From Eretmocerus hayati (taxonomy: Eukaryota > Arthropoda > Insecta > Hymenoptera > Aphelinidae), in NCBI GenBank assembly GCA_029851415.1, contig CM056744.1, positions 63,730,172 through 63,794,171 of the forward strand: a DNA stretch of 64,000 nucleotides. The letters are read 5' to 3'. The position numbers and the translations under genes are program-made. This document shows positions 1 through 11,733 of the stretch, piece after piece (the first letter of the stretch is position 1; each line of letters begins with the position of its first letter). Below the pieces are notes generated by a model. It saw nothing but the letters and a program-made list of their open reading frames with translations. It was not told the origin of the DNA and did not search any database.

Positions 1-366
1 GAAATTACCTCGACAGACAAGTTAGAGAATGGAAACTGTTGCATGCGCGAAGAGGAAAGTCGCCCGCGCACACGGAAATTTCCCACCTTCTCCAGATACT
101 TTGTCAGCTTCTCAATTATACGATTACGAGAAAAAGTTCTCTTTCTTCCTATCTGGGAAATTCAGCGTACGCGAAAGAAGCTTCTCGAGGGCCCTACAGT
201 GGACGTCGTTACGCGTGGAGTAACAATCATCGATATTCCACAGGGCGACGAATCTCTCAATTTCACAATACGAGACTTTGTGTTGGAGGAAAAGCCCCGA
301 AGTTTATCAAGAGATAAAGTGAAAGAGTCATTTCACGTTGTTTACATAGGTAAAATCATAGCGTGA
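1..366 (+). CDS. Unrecognised open frame cut by the window edge
   Basis: The frame is open from base 1 to a TGA at 364-366, about 121 codons, with the first in-frame ATG at 43. The product is basic and Ser/Arg-rich in its first half, then more hydrophobic. I recognise no domain. An AG|GTAAAA sequence at about 348 could be a splice donor, so this may be an internal exon rather than a 3' end. GC content and CG-containing codons are higher than in the flank. It could equally be a chance frame, and no function is proposed. Confidence 0.2.
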   Translation, partial: EITSTDKLENGNCCMREEESRPRTRKFPTFSRYFVSFSIIRLREKVLFLPIWEIQRTRKKLLEGPTVDVVTRGVTIIDIPQGDESLNFTIRDFVLEEKPRSLSRDKVKESFHVVYIGKIIA

Positions 367-1683
367 ACCATCATCCCCGTTTATGCGAATTACCCAAAAG
401 ATGATCTGCTCTGCGGAAAGGGAAAATGAACACCTGATAGATTGTCGAAATTAGCATACGCGAGTATGAACTAAAATGTTATGGTTGACGCTGAAATCGC
501 TGTCGTGCATGAGCGAGATAGACCATAACGTACGCGAGGCTCATGTTGAAAAGGAAAGGAAAAAAACGGGATCAGTACAATTTCTTACAAACGCGATGAT
601 TCAGTAATTGAGCGCGCGCAAAGAATGATGTGATGTATCATACGATTTATCGCGTACGCGAAACCCAACTCCATTGACTCACCTCAACAGCACTAATCTC
701 TGGCACTTAAGTAGAGGATCACTGACGAAACTCCAAATCAGGTCGATTGAATCAGCTAATCCCCTAGCCTAAGTGAAGGAATGAGGCATGACCTCTTGCG
801 AGCAGAAGGGTCACTCGGAGAACTTAAAATACCTCGATCCGCATTGGGTCCGCTACCTTGTCCGCACTGAGCCTCCGTGGACGACAGCTCAAGCCACGCA
901 TCACAGCAGAAAAAAAACATTCCCAACGAGGCAATTCGACAGGAATGCTCCTCGAACGACGAAAAAAATTAAACACAACACAAGCACGTGGCATCATTTC
1001 GCATAAGCCGGTCGCGGGCCATGCAATTGGTGCACCGAAAACATGGCCCGCAGCAGACACATCGCTGTACCGCGTTATCTGCTACGAGATTTCTGCTACG
1101 ATACGGCATGCCCACCTTCTGCTGCAGCGGCCAAGGTCAAGGCCACGGTTGTCTGTTTGTCGGCTCTCGACACGCATGCCACACAACATTATTCCACACT
1201 CCTTATTATTCAAAAACACTCTCCGCGACTCCCACAACACAAAAATTCAATCTCGAACGCGAAAAGCACTGCGTCGTTGCCTCTGCAGAAGCGCGCATGA
1301 AATTATGCAATGCCGCTGCCACCGCACCCGCCGAAGACACGGCTCTCACAAAAACGCGAACGCCCCAATACGCACAGCACACCTAATTAATTTCTAATTT
1401 CCCGACACCAACAGCTCGCGCAAAAAAATCACGGTTCACAATCAACACAAGAGCAGCCGAAAAACACACCCCTCCGAGCCATAACCAAGCAGAATACACA
1501 ATGTAACGCTTTAGTGTAATGCTAGCCGTTAAGCATTACACACCAAGCGTTACTGACATAACGCTAAAAAATACGTTTTTTCACACGACAGTTACAAACT
1601 CAGGAAACCGTAACAAAATCTCTCGATCTCACCAATCGAAATAACAAAATCACCGCTACCTAATTTTATCGGGGTGTACGCGA
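367..1683. other. No supported gene
   Basis: Both strands hold only frames of biased composition. The longest (858-1397, plus) is Arg/His/Ser-rich because the underlying DNA is rich in CA and CG words, and it shows no domain. The 1140-1500 stretch is C- and A-rich and poor in G. I see no repeat boundary. Confidence 0.5.
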
Positions 1684-2324
1684 ATTCTGAAACAGGTTGT
1701 ATATTACACTCTTGACACATAAATTCCTCTGTATTGTGTTGGGGGTAATGACTCGCCTTATGCTTTTTCATACCATGAGCAGGAATGAGCTCTTGGCATA
1801 CACTACAAGCTCTCTTGGTATGGAAACCATCATGTTTGTGAATATTATGATGTGTCAGGCTCGCACGATTCTTGAAATGAATATTACAAATGATATTTCA
1901 ACTTTGTTTGAAATTTGAATTTCTTCGGACACTTTGGACACTGGAACTCTTTCACAAAAGTCGAATGTTCTAATTTTATATGTAGACTCAAAGTTGTCTT
2001 ACAAGGAAATTTTTTTGCACATATTTCACACATATGACCATATCGATTCACGCAACGATCTTCTTCGTGCTGTTTCTTCTTCAGTTTTGATTAAAAAATC
2101 TTTCCACAAAGTTGGCACGAGAATTTTTGTGAACAATTGTGCATTCTCTTCACCCAAGGGCTTGAGAACTGAATGTCGCAGTCTCCACAATAATTTTCCA
2201 ATTCTGGATCATGAATCTTGGAGTATTTGGCTAATTCTTCTCCATTCAGGAAGCATATAAAACAGAGGTCACAATGATATATTGGGGTGTCACCAGATGA
2301 TTGGTCGCAGTTCAAATTTTCCAT
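1684..2324 (-). pseudogene. C2H2 zinc-finger protein remnant, frameshifted
   Basis: On the minus strand the sequence encodes successive C2H2-like units spread over three frames. The segment 2324-2091 begins with an ATG and holds CDLC, CGDC and CQLCGKIF pairs, some lacking a canonical second His. About 2075-1886 continues with CEICAKKF and CPKCPKKF fingers. About 1890-1690 continues with a finger-like helix ending HHNIHKH and a CSVC pair. The frame changes fall inside fingers, so they are indels, not introns. C2H2 arrays normally bind DNA. This copy cannot make one continuous protein and is probably a pseudogene. Unseen introns or a sequencing error are the alternatives. Confidence 0.6.
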
Positions 2325-2658
2325 TATTGCCTCAGCAGATTTAATGTTTCGAATAGAATCTCCAACTCAGAGCTGAAACAAAAATTCATTCTTAATGTTT
2401 CATTTTAGTGCTCATAAGTATAGTGAACCACTGAATCTCCGAAAAAAAGGTTTCGAAGGTAAAAGCCCTGAACGGGAGCCAGAGTAAATTTTGAGATTTT
2501 CTACTGGTCTGAGCAGAAACAACAAACACACACGCTCGCTATATTCGTTGGCAGAAGCGAATGAATTCAAATTCGAAAAAATTCAATTTGCACTTACAGA
2601 ACATTCACCAAAATCCGATTTCCATTGAGCGGATAACTGGTAGGTTTATTTTTATACC
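2325..2658. other. No gene seen
   Basis: AT-rich DNA between the zinc-finger remnant and the left end of the next transposon. I see no convincing frame, repeat or RNA gene. Confidence 0.5.
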
Positions 2659-2660
2659 TA

Positions 2661-2685
2661 CCGTGAACTGGGGTTACTTTGAACA
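2661..2685 (+). repeat. Left terminal inverted repeat of the pogo-type element
   Basis: 25 bp beginning CCGTGAACTGGGGTTACTTT, immediately after a TA. It pairs with 7129-7152 with two mismatches. Confidence 0.75.
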
Positions 2686-4171
2686 CTTTTCGAGAATTTT
2701 GCTCGTAATTTCCTTGTAACTTGTACGTCTTACATCAGAAGGGCATTGTATCTGGGTTCAATTAAAAGCTTATCATCTTGGCTTTCAATTGCGCCGCAGT
2801 AGAGTCCGATTAGATATACAAGACAGAAGTTATGGGCATGTCAAAAGAGTTCAAAGTTACCCCGCCATGTTGGGGTAACTTTGAACACATAAGTAACCAA
2901 ACGTGAGAACCCTCAACAGCGGAAAGTTGTACTGCTCTCTATTTATCCCCATGATATACACTCGATCTGTTATGTTTGCACTATGGTTCAGAAACCCATC
3001 AGTTATCAAAAATTCCAGAGAAAATATTCCAAACTCATTTTGAGTTGTCTGAAGTTTGAATTAAGCCTTCAAGTAATGGATGAGTGACATCCAGAAATCA
3101 TCTGCATCGTGATATTTTCACTTGAGTCAAAAGATCCACTTTCGAAAAGTTCTTACCGAATCTCGAAACGTTAAATTCTCGATTATATTCGAAAAAGTTG
3201 AGTGGAGCTTTCTGAAAATCAAGTGATCTCCACGAGGGACCCGGAAAACAGATTCATCGAAAAATAACCATTGATTTGATACGAAAAATAACAATTTATC
3301 CGATCAGGAGGTACCATAGAACAATGATTGCAAAAGAGGCTACATTTCACCAACATTTCTCGCAAAAAGTGAATAAGACCAAGTAAAGAGTCAGAAAATA
3401 GAAAGAATATTGGAAGTATGAGTAGAACTAATTAAAAGTGAACGACTTTGAGATCATTTTCGTTTGCTGTCCAACCCATCTGTGATATACTGTCAGCCTG
3501 ATTTTTTTAGTCTCACTTTGTGATCGTGGAAGGAATGTCTCTCCCATAATACCCCATGTTCTCGAGATAAAAGTAAAATTTGTGTAAGAATTCTACGATC
3601 AGAAAATCGTATTCACTGGATGAAAATGGAAGCGATCACCATTTAACGTTTCTATACTGACTGCGTGCCCGCAGGTACATAACAATAAAATCAGAGTCTG
3701 AATTGAACAGGATTTCTTATTCTACAGTGAACTAGAGTTGACTCGACATGAATGGAACAGGCATGACAATGCTTTCCAAAGTTTGATCGTCGTATAAAAG
3801 CATCAAAAACCTGGAATAAAGTCCGACGAAGTCATTGGGAACCTATATCACATTTTCACACGTTTTCACAAGAATGCATTCGCGAGACATACAGATAATA
3901 TAAACCTGCAAGTTTCTATCAAAATTCCACTCGTGCCAAGTCAGAATAAACTCCAACATTTTCACATCAAACCACTGAATTTTCTCACGGATGAATGGAT
4001 ATTTGACTCGTTCTCACACTTGTCTGTGTCTCAATGGTGATAAAAATATCTAAGTCGTATTCCTGCTTTCACTGATCGATAGATACATGACCACTGATGA
4101 TTATGATCTTCATTTGGTCAATAATCACGACTCAACCAAGTCTACATCCAATATTCTTGTGAGCTCATCAG

Positions 4172-4495
4172 TTACACTGCAGCTGGACGATATTTCCTGG
4201 CGTGAAGTTCTCGTTGAGGCACGTCTATTAAGCAATACTTGGAAACTTCAGGAACTACATAGTTTGCCTTTCGAAGCTTTGGGATAGCCTCGGGAGCTGA
4301 TATACAACCTAATACATCAGACCAGGGATATTGTATTTCATCTTTTTGTTCTGGCCATTTCCGGAATTTCAGACCAGACTTTTGCATGGACGGTATGAAA
4401 GGTCCTCCTTTGGTATTTTCTGTCATTTTAACTGGAAAAACTTGCCCTTCATAGTTGAAAGCAACGTAAGCTCGAACCTTTTTTTGGAGGGGCAA
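4172..4495 (-). pseudogene. Transposase C-terminal domain fragment
   Basis: This 107-codon minus-strand frame has the pattern Y-E-G-x-x-F-P near residues 15-21, then MQKSG, KWPEQ and YPWSDV. Many insect jerky/pogo-like transposases end in a small beta-rich domain with this Y-E-G-x-F-P ... K-W-P ... Y signature, which is consistent with the ends of the surrounding element. The upstream HTH and DDE regions are not seen, so it is a 5'-truncated remnant. Family assignment is by pattern memory only and moderate. Confidence 0.45.
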
Positions 4496-4894
4496 AAAGA
4501 TTTGTTGGCTTTCTGAATCTATGTACTTAGTGAGAGTTAGGAGGAAGAGTCAAATTGAGTGAAATATCGGGAGAGATTTATGAATCAGAGTGTTTAGAGT
4601 CACCGTGTCGAAACACGCAAGGTGTTCAAAGTTACCCCAGTATCCAAAAAAACACATAATTTTCAGTTTTCACGTCACAGAATTAAATTAGGGTTAAAAT
4701 ACACCAACGTAGCAATAGATTAATGAAAATTATACCCTCGCTATGTTTCAATATATGATGGGAGCAACGGCCGAATTGCGAGGCATTCCTTATCGAAGCA
4801 AGATTTCTTGACAGAGCTTCCGTCACTCTGATTGTCTGGGGTTACATACATCCCCTATAGAGCCACAGAGCCATCGGGAAGATATCAAGAACCC

Positions 4895-6154
4895 GAATTT
4901 CAGGAAGTTTACTCGACCGTTTTTATTAGCCAACAGAGAATTCAAATCTAATGATTCGATACTCTTCAAAGTCTCACGTGAGGTGCTGACATTATTTGTG
5001 TCTCTAAAACACCGCACGGGACCAGAGATATGAATGGAAGATTCAAATGACTGTTAAACTGTATGTAATTTGGGGATTGAGATAAAGTGTTTCGGCCCAG
5101 TCCCTCCATAGGCCTGATCACTACAACTCTGGAGGGACCTGATGTAGACACAAAGGGTATATCAAAATTTTGGAATGTACGAAATCTGTGAATGTAAGAT
5201 CTGACTGCTATTTCAAGGGAGAAATGGTTATTTTGAATGCGAGGAGGAATTACTCGACTCCATCTAGATGTTAAGACAGGGATTAGAATGAATGATTGGT
5301 AACGACTATATCGGTCCAAGTCGTAGAGGTTTTATAGAATGGTTTTAGTCGCTCATGTTAAATTTTTCGAATTCCGGGAAGTTTACTCGACCGTTTTTAT
5401 GAGCCAACAGAGAATTCAAATCTAATGATTCGATACTCTCGAAGTCTCACGTGAGGTGCTGACATCATTTGTGTCTCTAAAAATTATTTGTGTCTCTCTT
5501 GAATCTTCCATTCATATCTCTGGTCCCGTGCGGTGTTTTAGAGACACGAATAATGTCAGCACCTTACGTGAGACTTTAAAGAGTATCGAATCATTAGATT
5601 TGAATTCTCTGTTGGCTCATGAAAACGGTCGAGTAAACTTCCTGAAATTTAAAAAATTTAAAATGAGCGACTGAAACCATTCTATAAAACCTCTACGACT
5701 TGGACCGATATAGTCGTTACCAATCAAATATTCTGATCTCTGTCTTAACATCTAGAAGGAGTCGAGTAATTCCTCCTCGCATTCGAATAACCATTTTTTC
5801 CTCGAATAGCAGTCAGATCTTACATTCACAGATTTCGTACATTCCAAAAATTTGATATACCCTTTGTGTCTACATCAGGTCCCTCCAGAGTTGTAGTGAT
5901 CAGGCCTATGGAGGGACTGGGCCGAAACACTTTATCTCAATCCCCAAATTACATACAGTTTAACAGTCATTTGAATCTTCCATTCATATCTCTGGTCCCG
6001 TGCGGTGTTTTAGAGACACAAATAATGTCAGCACCTCACGTGAGACTTCAAAGATTATCGAACCATTAGATTTGAATTCTCTGTTGGCTCATGAAAACGG
6101 TCGAGTAAACTTCCGGAAATTTGAAGAATTTAACATGAGCGACTAAAACCATTC
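4895..6154. repeat. 1.26-kb foldback (palindromic) insertion with 12-bp flanking repeat
   Basis: The left half (4895 to about 5490) is the inverted complement of the right half (about 5510-6154). Within each arm a segment of about 140 bp occurs twice: 4896-5035 and 5378-5480 on one side, their complements at 5515-5660 and 5985-6118 on the other. The insertion is flanked by the direct repeat TATCAAGAACCC at 4883-4894 and 6155-6166. Removing it would restore the sequence seen inverted at about 6660-6690, as expected for a target-site duplication. No coding capacity is evident. Confidence 0.8.
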
Positions 6155-6576
6155 TATCAAGAACCCAACTCCAATATCATTATTAGTCACAAATGCAGAG
6201 CTGTTGGTAGTTTCCATCCTTGTCTCTACACCTTACTGAATTATTTTAACTGTGAAAAAGATGTGTGATATTAAGTGTGTGTTTCGCCCTGGTTTCTCTC
6301 TGGGGCTCGTCAGTGAGACGAAGAGAGACCTGTCTCAGACACTATTGTAAATCGGGTGGATTGACATCAGGTTGAAGAAGGGTTAACATTGAAATTTTGG
6401 TAAAACAACCATAACTTAAGGTTGCCATCTAGTGATAAAGACACGAAGCAGATGTTAAGCTTCGTGCGGTAAAAGACTTCATACAGCCTCATGTCGTTTG
6501 ATGGAATAATGAGAATTATACCCTCGCTATGTTTTAATATATGATGGGAGGAACGGCCGAATTAACACACTTAATA

Positions 6577-7014
6577 TCACACATCTTTTTCACAGTTTAA
6601 ATAATTCAGTAAGGTGTAGAGACAAGGATGGAAACTACCATGAGCTCTGCATTTGAGACTAATAATGATATTGAAGTTGGGTTCTTGATATCTTCCCGAT
6701 GGCTCTGTGGCTCTATGGGGGTTGTATGTAACCTCAGATAATCGGAGTGACGGGAGCTCTGTCAAGAAATCTTGCTTCGATAAGGAATGCCTCGCAATTC
6801 GGCCGTTCCTCTCATCATATGTAGCAATAGATTCTTGAAGATATTGATATGGATCAACGAAATATAGCACCATTACCTTGGATTCGCCGTGGAAGTGCTC
6901 GAACGAGACCAATTGTTTGGAGCAATTTTTTTCCGAATCAAAATCATCTTTTCGAAAAAGTACGTTATGAACGAAGACACGGCTGATCGGGGCCCGCACA
7001 CCGGGGTAAATCAT
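6577..7014 (-). CDS. Unrecognised frame inside the pogo-type element
   Basis: A 145-codon minus-strand frame begins 115 bp inside the right transposon end, so it lies where a transposon gene could start. I recognise no domain; it has no DDE or HTH motif. Its C-terminal half (DNA 6562-6830) also occurs inverted at about 4765-4894 continued at 6155-6275, the two parts being separated by the foldback insertion. The element therefore contains a hairpin made from its own coding DNA. It may be a second transposon protein or an exon, or may not be translated at all. Confidence 0.3.
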   Translation of the reverse strand: MIYPGVRAPISRVFVHNVLFRKDDFDSEKNCSKQLVSFEHFHGESKVMVLYFVDPYQYLQESIATYDERNGRIARHSLSKQDFLTELPSLRLSEVTYNPHRATEPSGRYQEPNFNIIISLKCRAHGSFHPCLYTLLNYLNCEKDV

Positions 7015-7128
7015 TGCTAAAGCACGCTCCTAGCGGAAAAATTTGGTATTGGAACCATAGGGAATCCCTACTATACCGATCTTGAGAGTTCAAAACTTGT
7101 ACCCCGAGTGTTCAAAGTTACCCCGTCT

Positions 7129-7152
7129 GTTCAAAGTAACCCCGGTTGACGG
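7129..7152 (-). repeat. Right terminal inverted repeat of the pogo-type element
   Basis: Inverted partner of 2661-2685, ending GGTTGACGG before TA. Another copy of the TTCAAAGTTACCCC word lies just inside at about 7108-7124, giving clustered subterminal repeats like those bound by many transposases. Confidence 0.75.
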
Positions 7153-7154
7153 TA

Positions 7155-8502
7155 TCTGATGGCCATCGACGATTTGTCGGACAGGCACGGTTGTTGCAAC
7201 AAATTAATCCATGCAGGTTATGGCAGCAAGCCAAAAGTAAACAGCTGCTATCTGGCGGGAAACGAAGTTCTCATCGTTAAAATTCAAATTCGTTACGGTA
7301 GTCATCGGTTACGTTTTTGATATCTAACACGATCTTAACTATCGGGTGGAATCTATAATGCAGGGGTTGATAAAGAAATCATGTAACGAAATCTGCAGAA
7401 ACCGAGTCGGAATTATAGAGACTTACACTTGGAGAGCAAGTAATGGAATTTGGATCTCGTTTTGTATGCGACCAACAGAATCGGAATCACCCCTGACCGA
7501 CTTCGAGATAGTATAAGTGGAATCAGTAGTGGGGGCGTTTTCTGACTAATTGACACCCGCTTTTTGTGCAAAGAAATTTTTTTCTTCCGAAAAAGGGTTT
7601 TTTGTAAAAATTAATATTCAAATCGACAATCTCGATTACACACTAGTTTCTAGTTCTAGCATGAATGTATAGAACACAATTTCAAGTCGATTGCTATGAA
7701 GGCTTGATCTGGTGATGTTAGAATTTTTCAAATTTTACAGGAATGAAAACAAATTGGGGAGAACTTTTCAGCTTCAAAGTGGTATTCCTCTTCCATTTGG
7801 TCGTGTTCGACAAAGCGTCGTATTCATGCCGAACTTCTTTTGTTTATCGAGCTCGAGCAAAATCGTCTTTCCGATCGAGCCATTCGATCGTCTTCAGTTG
7901 ACCAAGCAAGATGTCTAGTGCACAAGAAACTCGAGATATGTGCAGCTAATCCAAGCCATCCCGCCTAGATGGAGAACTCGGGATCCAGATCATTTAAACG
8001 ACGAGGTGACTGGACCGCTCATGACGAGAGTAACGGCGGAGATGAGGAACCGATTTGGCCACATCAATGGTCATGCAATATGGGATGGTGAGTAATTTTT
8101 TATCATCACCTCGATTTGAATCGCAGGAGCCAATTTTCATTTACGATCGTTTTTCATTGCCTGAGGTCTCAGCGACCGCGCAAAATTTTTGGTGTAAAGC
8201 TCTTGCTCTAGCTCGATCATGATGAATTGAAAATATGATCTTTTTGTATGAAAAATGGTTAGCTTTTTCAATTTTTCTCAAGAAAATCAACATCTCGAAC
8301 TCGACTCTGAATTTCATAACACGAATTTCACTGTATTGATTGGATCAAGGAACGCCGGACAAAAACACATCTGGGCATTCTTACTAATCGCTTTTTACAT
8401 GAATATATTCGAGTTTTTTATTTTCCCCTCGTGACAATTAGAAGCATATTATGCAGACGTCTCAAACCTATTATACTGATTCTATAAACACGTTCCTCTC
8501 TA
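7155..8502. other. No firm gene; one possible exon near 7930-8091
   Basis: Between about 7930 and 8091 the plus strand has an open stretch containing QAIPPRW and ending at a good donor (GATG|GTGAGTAA at about 8090). No partner exon or known domain was found. The remainder is AT-rich with no convincing feature. Confidence 0.3.
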
Positions 8503-8862
8503 TCAAACGCAATTCAAATTTTTGTTGCAGACGAATAAACCGAAAACCAGTATAAATACTATAGAGGACGGGACAATCTTCTCCATCAATTTTTTATCGA
8601 GAATCCGGCCCAAATCGTGACCAAAATCAGTCTGATGCACGAAAAAACACTGATGATACTCCTCCATGGCGATTTCCTCCGCTTTGAAATTATCCGAAAA
8701 AATGGCACGAGGAACCTGGATGTAATCCCTGCTGTGAGAGCGGAGTTGTCGCGGCGCCGAGCTCAAGCTGCTCAAGTCGAGCGGCCACATCGACGTCGTC
8801 GTCGCCAGGCATTGCCAGCAGTGCCAGTTCCCGTATTCGGCCCGGCCCTGCTCGGGCGGCAA
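8503..8862 (-). CDS. Unrecognised GC-rich open frame
   Basis: This minus-strand frame of about 119 codons covers an island (about 8730-8910) much richer in GC than its surroundings. The first part contains a Trp/Cys cluster (NWHCWQC) faintly like a zinc-binding LIM half. The last 20 residues are hydrophobic and could form a membrane segment. All three minus frames and one plus frame are open over the GC island, so the open frame itself is weak evidence. It could be an exon, a retrocopy fragment or noncoding DNA. Confidence 0.2.
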   Translation of the reverse strand: MPPEQGRAEYGNWHCWQCLATTTSMWPLDLSSLSSAPRQLRSHSRDYIQVPRAIFSDNFKAEEIAMEEYHQCFFVHQTDFGHDLGRILDKKLMEKIVPSSIVFILVFGLFVCNKNLNCV

Positions 8863-11250
8863 CGACCACGAGCAGTAGTGCGACGCTTGGGCTTACGTGC
8901 AAGGCTGAATTCATGCATCAGATTCATCCAGATTGTTTGAATTGTCTTTTTTATACACAAGCGTGTCATTTATGTAATTTCATGTAGTTGAATGTTGATA
9001 ATATGATTGTGGAACAGTTCTATTGAATATGTGCGGACTTGTTCTTCGAGTGAGTGGGTGAGTTGTGTGTTTATTTGACATCGGAGGTTAGGTCGCTTGA
9101 CATTCATTGCCAGATTAACATTTTTTAAGTTCTTGATGGGCCAATTCAAGTTGATCAAAGATTTGTTCACTTTTTCATCGATTTCTTGGCTAGGTGAAAC
9201 GCAATGCCTCTTCATTTTGTCAGACAAAAACTGTTTGATAAATTCAGCATTTCAATCCAGGAAGTGTTGATATGAACAGTCAATAGAAACTATTTTGGTT
9301 TGGAGAATGAGTTTCAAGTATTTGGTTCGACGAAAGCATTGAGAAATCTTCATATAGGGTCTTGAATTGAGGTGGAGTATATCGTCCGGTCAATCAAAAT
9401 TGTATTTGAGTTGATCATTTCATTCCCAACCCATTCAAAGTCTATCAGCTTGTGTACGAACTTTGTGAAATTAGTCTAGAGGTGATCAACATGGCAATTG
9501 TTGCAATCAGGAAGTTGTTCGGACTATGTGACTTTCCTATAAGAGATAATTTCCCATCAAAATATTTGTGCACATGACTTCTTTGCGGGAACGAGAACCG
9601 TTGTAGGGAGTGATGATCAAAAAGTGATTTGGATTGGTTACGCAGAGTTATCGTGCCTTGGGATACTGACTCTTGAACATTATTGGGAAATGGAGTCCAT
9701 GTTGAGGTATATGTTCCACGATTGACCTTGTATATTTGAAATATCAACCTTTGATATCCATTCGGGTTTGGAAGTCCAACGATTATCAAGTTGACGTTGC
9801 CTAGGTAAGTTTGAAGTTGAGGCTTTCCTCTCGGAGTGGAACACTTTGGACTCTTGGGAGTCTCCAAAATTATTAATTGAGCTAATGAAACAAGTATATT
9901 CATGATTCATGTAAGGGTGAAGATTGAGTAATCTGGTACAAAAATTTGCGCTCAATGAAGAGGCTGTTTGAAGTAAGTGCTACGTTTTGCTTGGTGGAAA
10001 GCTTGAGGGCGATGCAGAATTGGAAAGCTGTCATCTCTCAGTCTTTTCACTGCAGCTTGATCTGCGACCATTATCAACTTTAGAGTATAATCAGGAGGTG
10101 CTAATTTTAGAAGCAGAAGGTGATAACTCTTTAATCAGTATGAATGAGCATATAAAATCTATGACCATACCCGCAAACTCATTCCCTCTGTAGATAAAGT
10201 CAATGGTTTAGAGAAGAAGTTGCTGTTTATCCACATATATCAAATTGCTCCTGTGGATTCCTCAACATGAGAAATTTCTGGAGTCCAGAAAACTTGTCGA
10301 GAGAAAGTTTTTCATTGTCGATGTATCGTCTAAGGAGGAGTTGAAGGTTGAGGCCAACTTTACAAAATCCCAGAGGGACACTGATTGCGATGTAGAGGGC
10401 CACGAAAGGGAATCCAGAAGATTAATATTTTGTGATGCTTGCTGTCAAACATTTGTGAGTTGCCATTAAGAGTTGGCTTGAACTTCTCCTGAAATGTAAT
10501 CCCAGTATAACAGGTAGCTCCATCGATATCCTTACCAGTGGCAGATATTTTATTAATTGTGCTTAAATCATCCAACGAATCATAGAATTATATAATGTGC
10601 AAATACTTTCCCAGGCTAATTTTTCAGCTCCAGACTTTATCAAACTGATAATATTAAGTTAACAAAATATGTACCCCAAGATAACCCATGGTACTACCAA
10701 GCTTTTTAGAGATGAACGTTCTTATTCAGAATTTCTCGCAAAAGGTAATGACTGAAAAGAGACTTCAATATTGTTTTGATGAATATTGATACTCTCATCC
10801 GTCCTGTACTAAAAAATATTCATGTTTCTTATTCACGATATCTAACGCTCCCATGATCAAATTACAAAATCAATTTTGATCCAAGTCGATGTGCATCTTC
10901 TGCGTGCACATTTATTAATTATCTGCGAATCATTATTTCAAGCAGATCTTGTGACGGAGAAGATAAGACTCGCAACGTCAGATAAGTTCCAGCTCAGGTG
11001 GCACAGCTGAGGGGCGCATTTGCACAGCTTCGTCGTAACTTTGTTGAACTCCAAATCATTTGCTGATGCGCTGCTAGCCACCTCGTACTTTTGTCACGTA
11101 GCCGTTCAACGCTTTTATCTGGCCACCTTCTCGTCGTGCTTCAGCCACATATTCCAGGCTCCCCACTCTGGCGCCGACACATGTGCACTTACTATCGTCG
11201 TGAGTGTGATTCATATTCCCTCTTCGAAATATTTTAATTTTTTTTCTTTT
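8863..11250. other. No supported gene
   Basis: Short frames only. The longest is minus-strand 9445-9903 (152 codons, hydrophobic start, no recognised domain). Short frames at 8970-9227 and 10360-10575 on the minus strand also have plausible composition, so a decayed minus-strand gene is possible. Nothing can be named. Confidence 0.35.
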
Positions 11251-11568
11251 TGTTCATAGAGTAGTGAATGTAGATCCAATAAATGCACAACACTTGAATC
11301 TGGATTTTGGTGTAACTTTAATGAAGATTTGACATATGCCTTTCATTTCGCAAGAGGCTACATTATTATGCGTGTGCACTGTTCGACGGTTGTCGGAAGA
11401 GCGAGAGAGTGGCGTGAGCCACGAAAGCTCATACTCGAAAAGTTGAATTATCCAGGTCACGCGGGACCTGAGTAAGCAAATTTGAGCTTGGCACAGTTTT
11501 GTACAACATCGCTGGTTACAGTCAGAAATTGTTGACTATTACACAATAAATTCGTTTGAAATTGAACA
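11251..11568 (-). repeat. 3' LTR of the BEL element
   Basis: On the minus strand it begins TGTTCAATTTC next to the polypurine tract and ends CTCTATGAACA, giving TG...CA borders and 318 bp. The outer 60 bp match the 18212-18272 remnant nearly perfectly, marking these as the two LTRs. AATAAA-type words (about 11276 and 11545, on the opposite strand) are not useful for this orientation. Confidence 0.75.
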
Positions 11569-11585
11569 TTCCGCCCACTTTTTTC
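11569..11585 (-). promoter_or_regulatory. Polypurine tract of the BEL element
   Basis: On the minus strand the bases just before the LTR read GAAAAAAGTGGGCGGAA, almost all purine. This is the usual primer for plus-strand DNA synthesis and fixes the LTR start. Confidence 0.7.
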
Positions 11586-11733
11586 GGCATGGCAAAGAAA
11601 AATCATTAATGTATCATAACAATATGAGGCATAGTAAGCTAGAGAGAGATAAGAACATAATCCTACAACCAAATAGAACAATATGGGTATATGAATCAAT
11701 AAAGTGAATGTTCATCATTATGCGTTATCCTTA

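Larger units (their letters stand above)
2659..7154. mobile_element. pogo/Tc1-mariner-type DNA transposon, degraded and nested
   Basis: A 25-bp sequence starting CCGTGAACTGGGG at 2661 recurs inverted at 7129-7152 with 23 of 25 bases matching. Both ends are flanked by TA (2659-2660 and 7153-7154), the target duplication of the Tc1/mariner/pogo group. The core word GGGGTAACTTTGAACA or its complement recurs internally near 2865-2890 (as a hairpin), 4620 and 7108. Inside are a transposase-tail fragment on the minus strand (4172-4495), a second minus-strand frame (6577-7014), an inverted copy of part of that frame, and a foldback insertion (4895-6154). No catalytic DDE domain is visible, so the copy is not autonomous. 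Assignment to pogo rests on end sequence and TA duplication. Confidence 0.7.

Noticed and set aside
858..1397. 179-codon plus-strand frame
   Set aside because: Arg/His/Ser-rich product explained by CA/CG-rich DNA; other frames are open over the same region and no domain or splice signal supports it.
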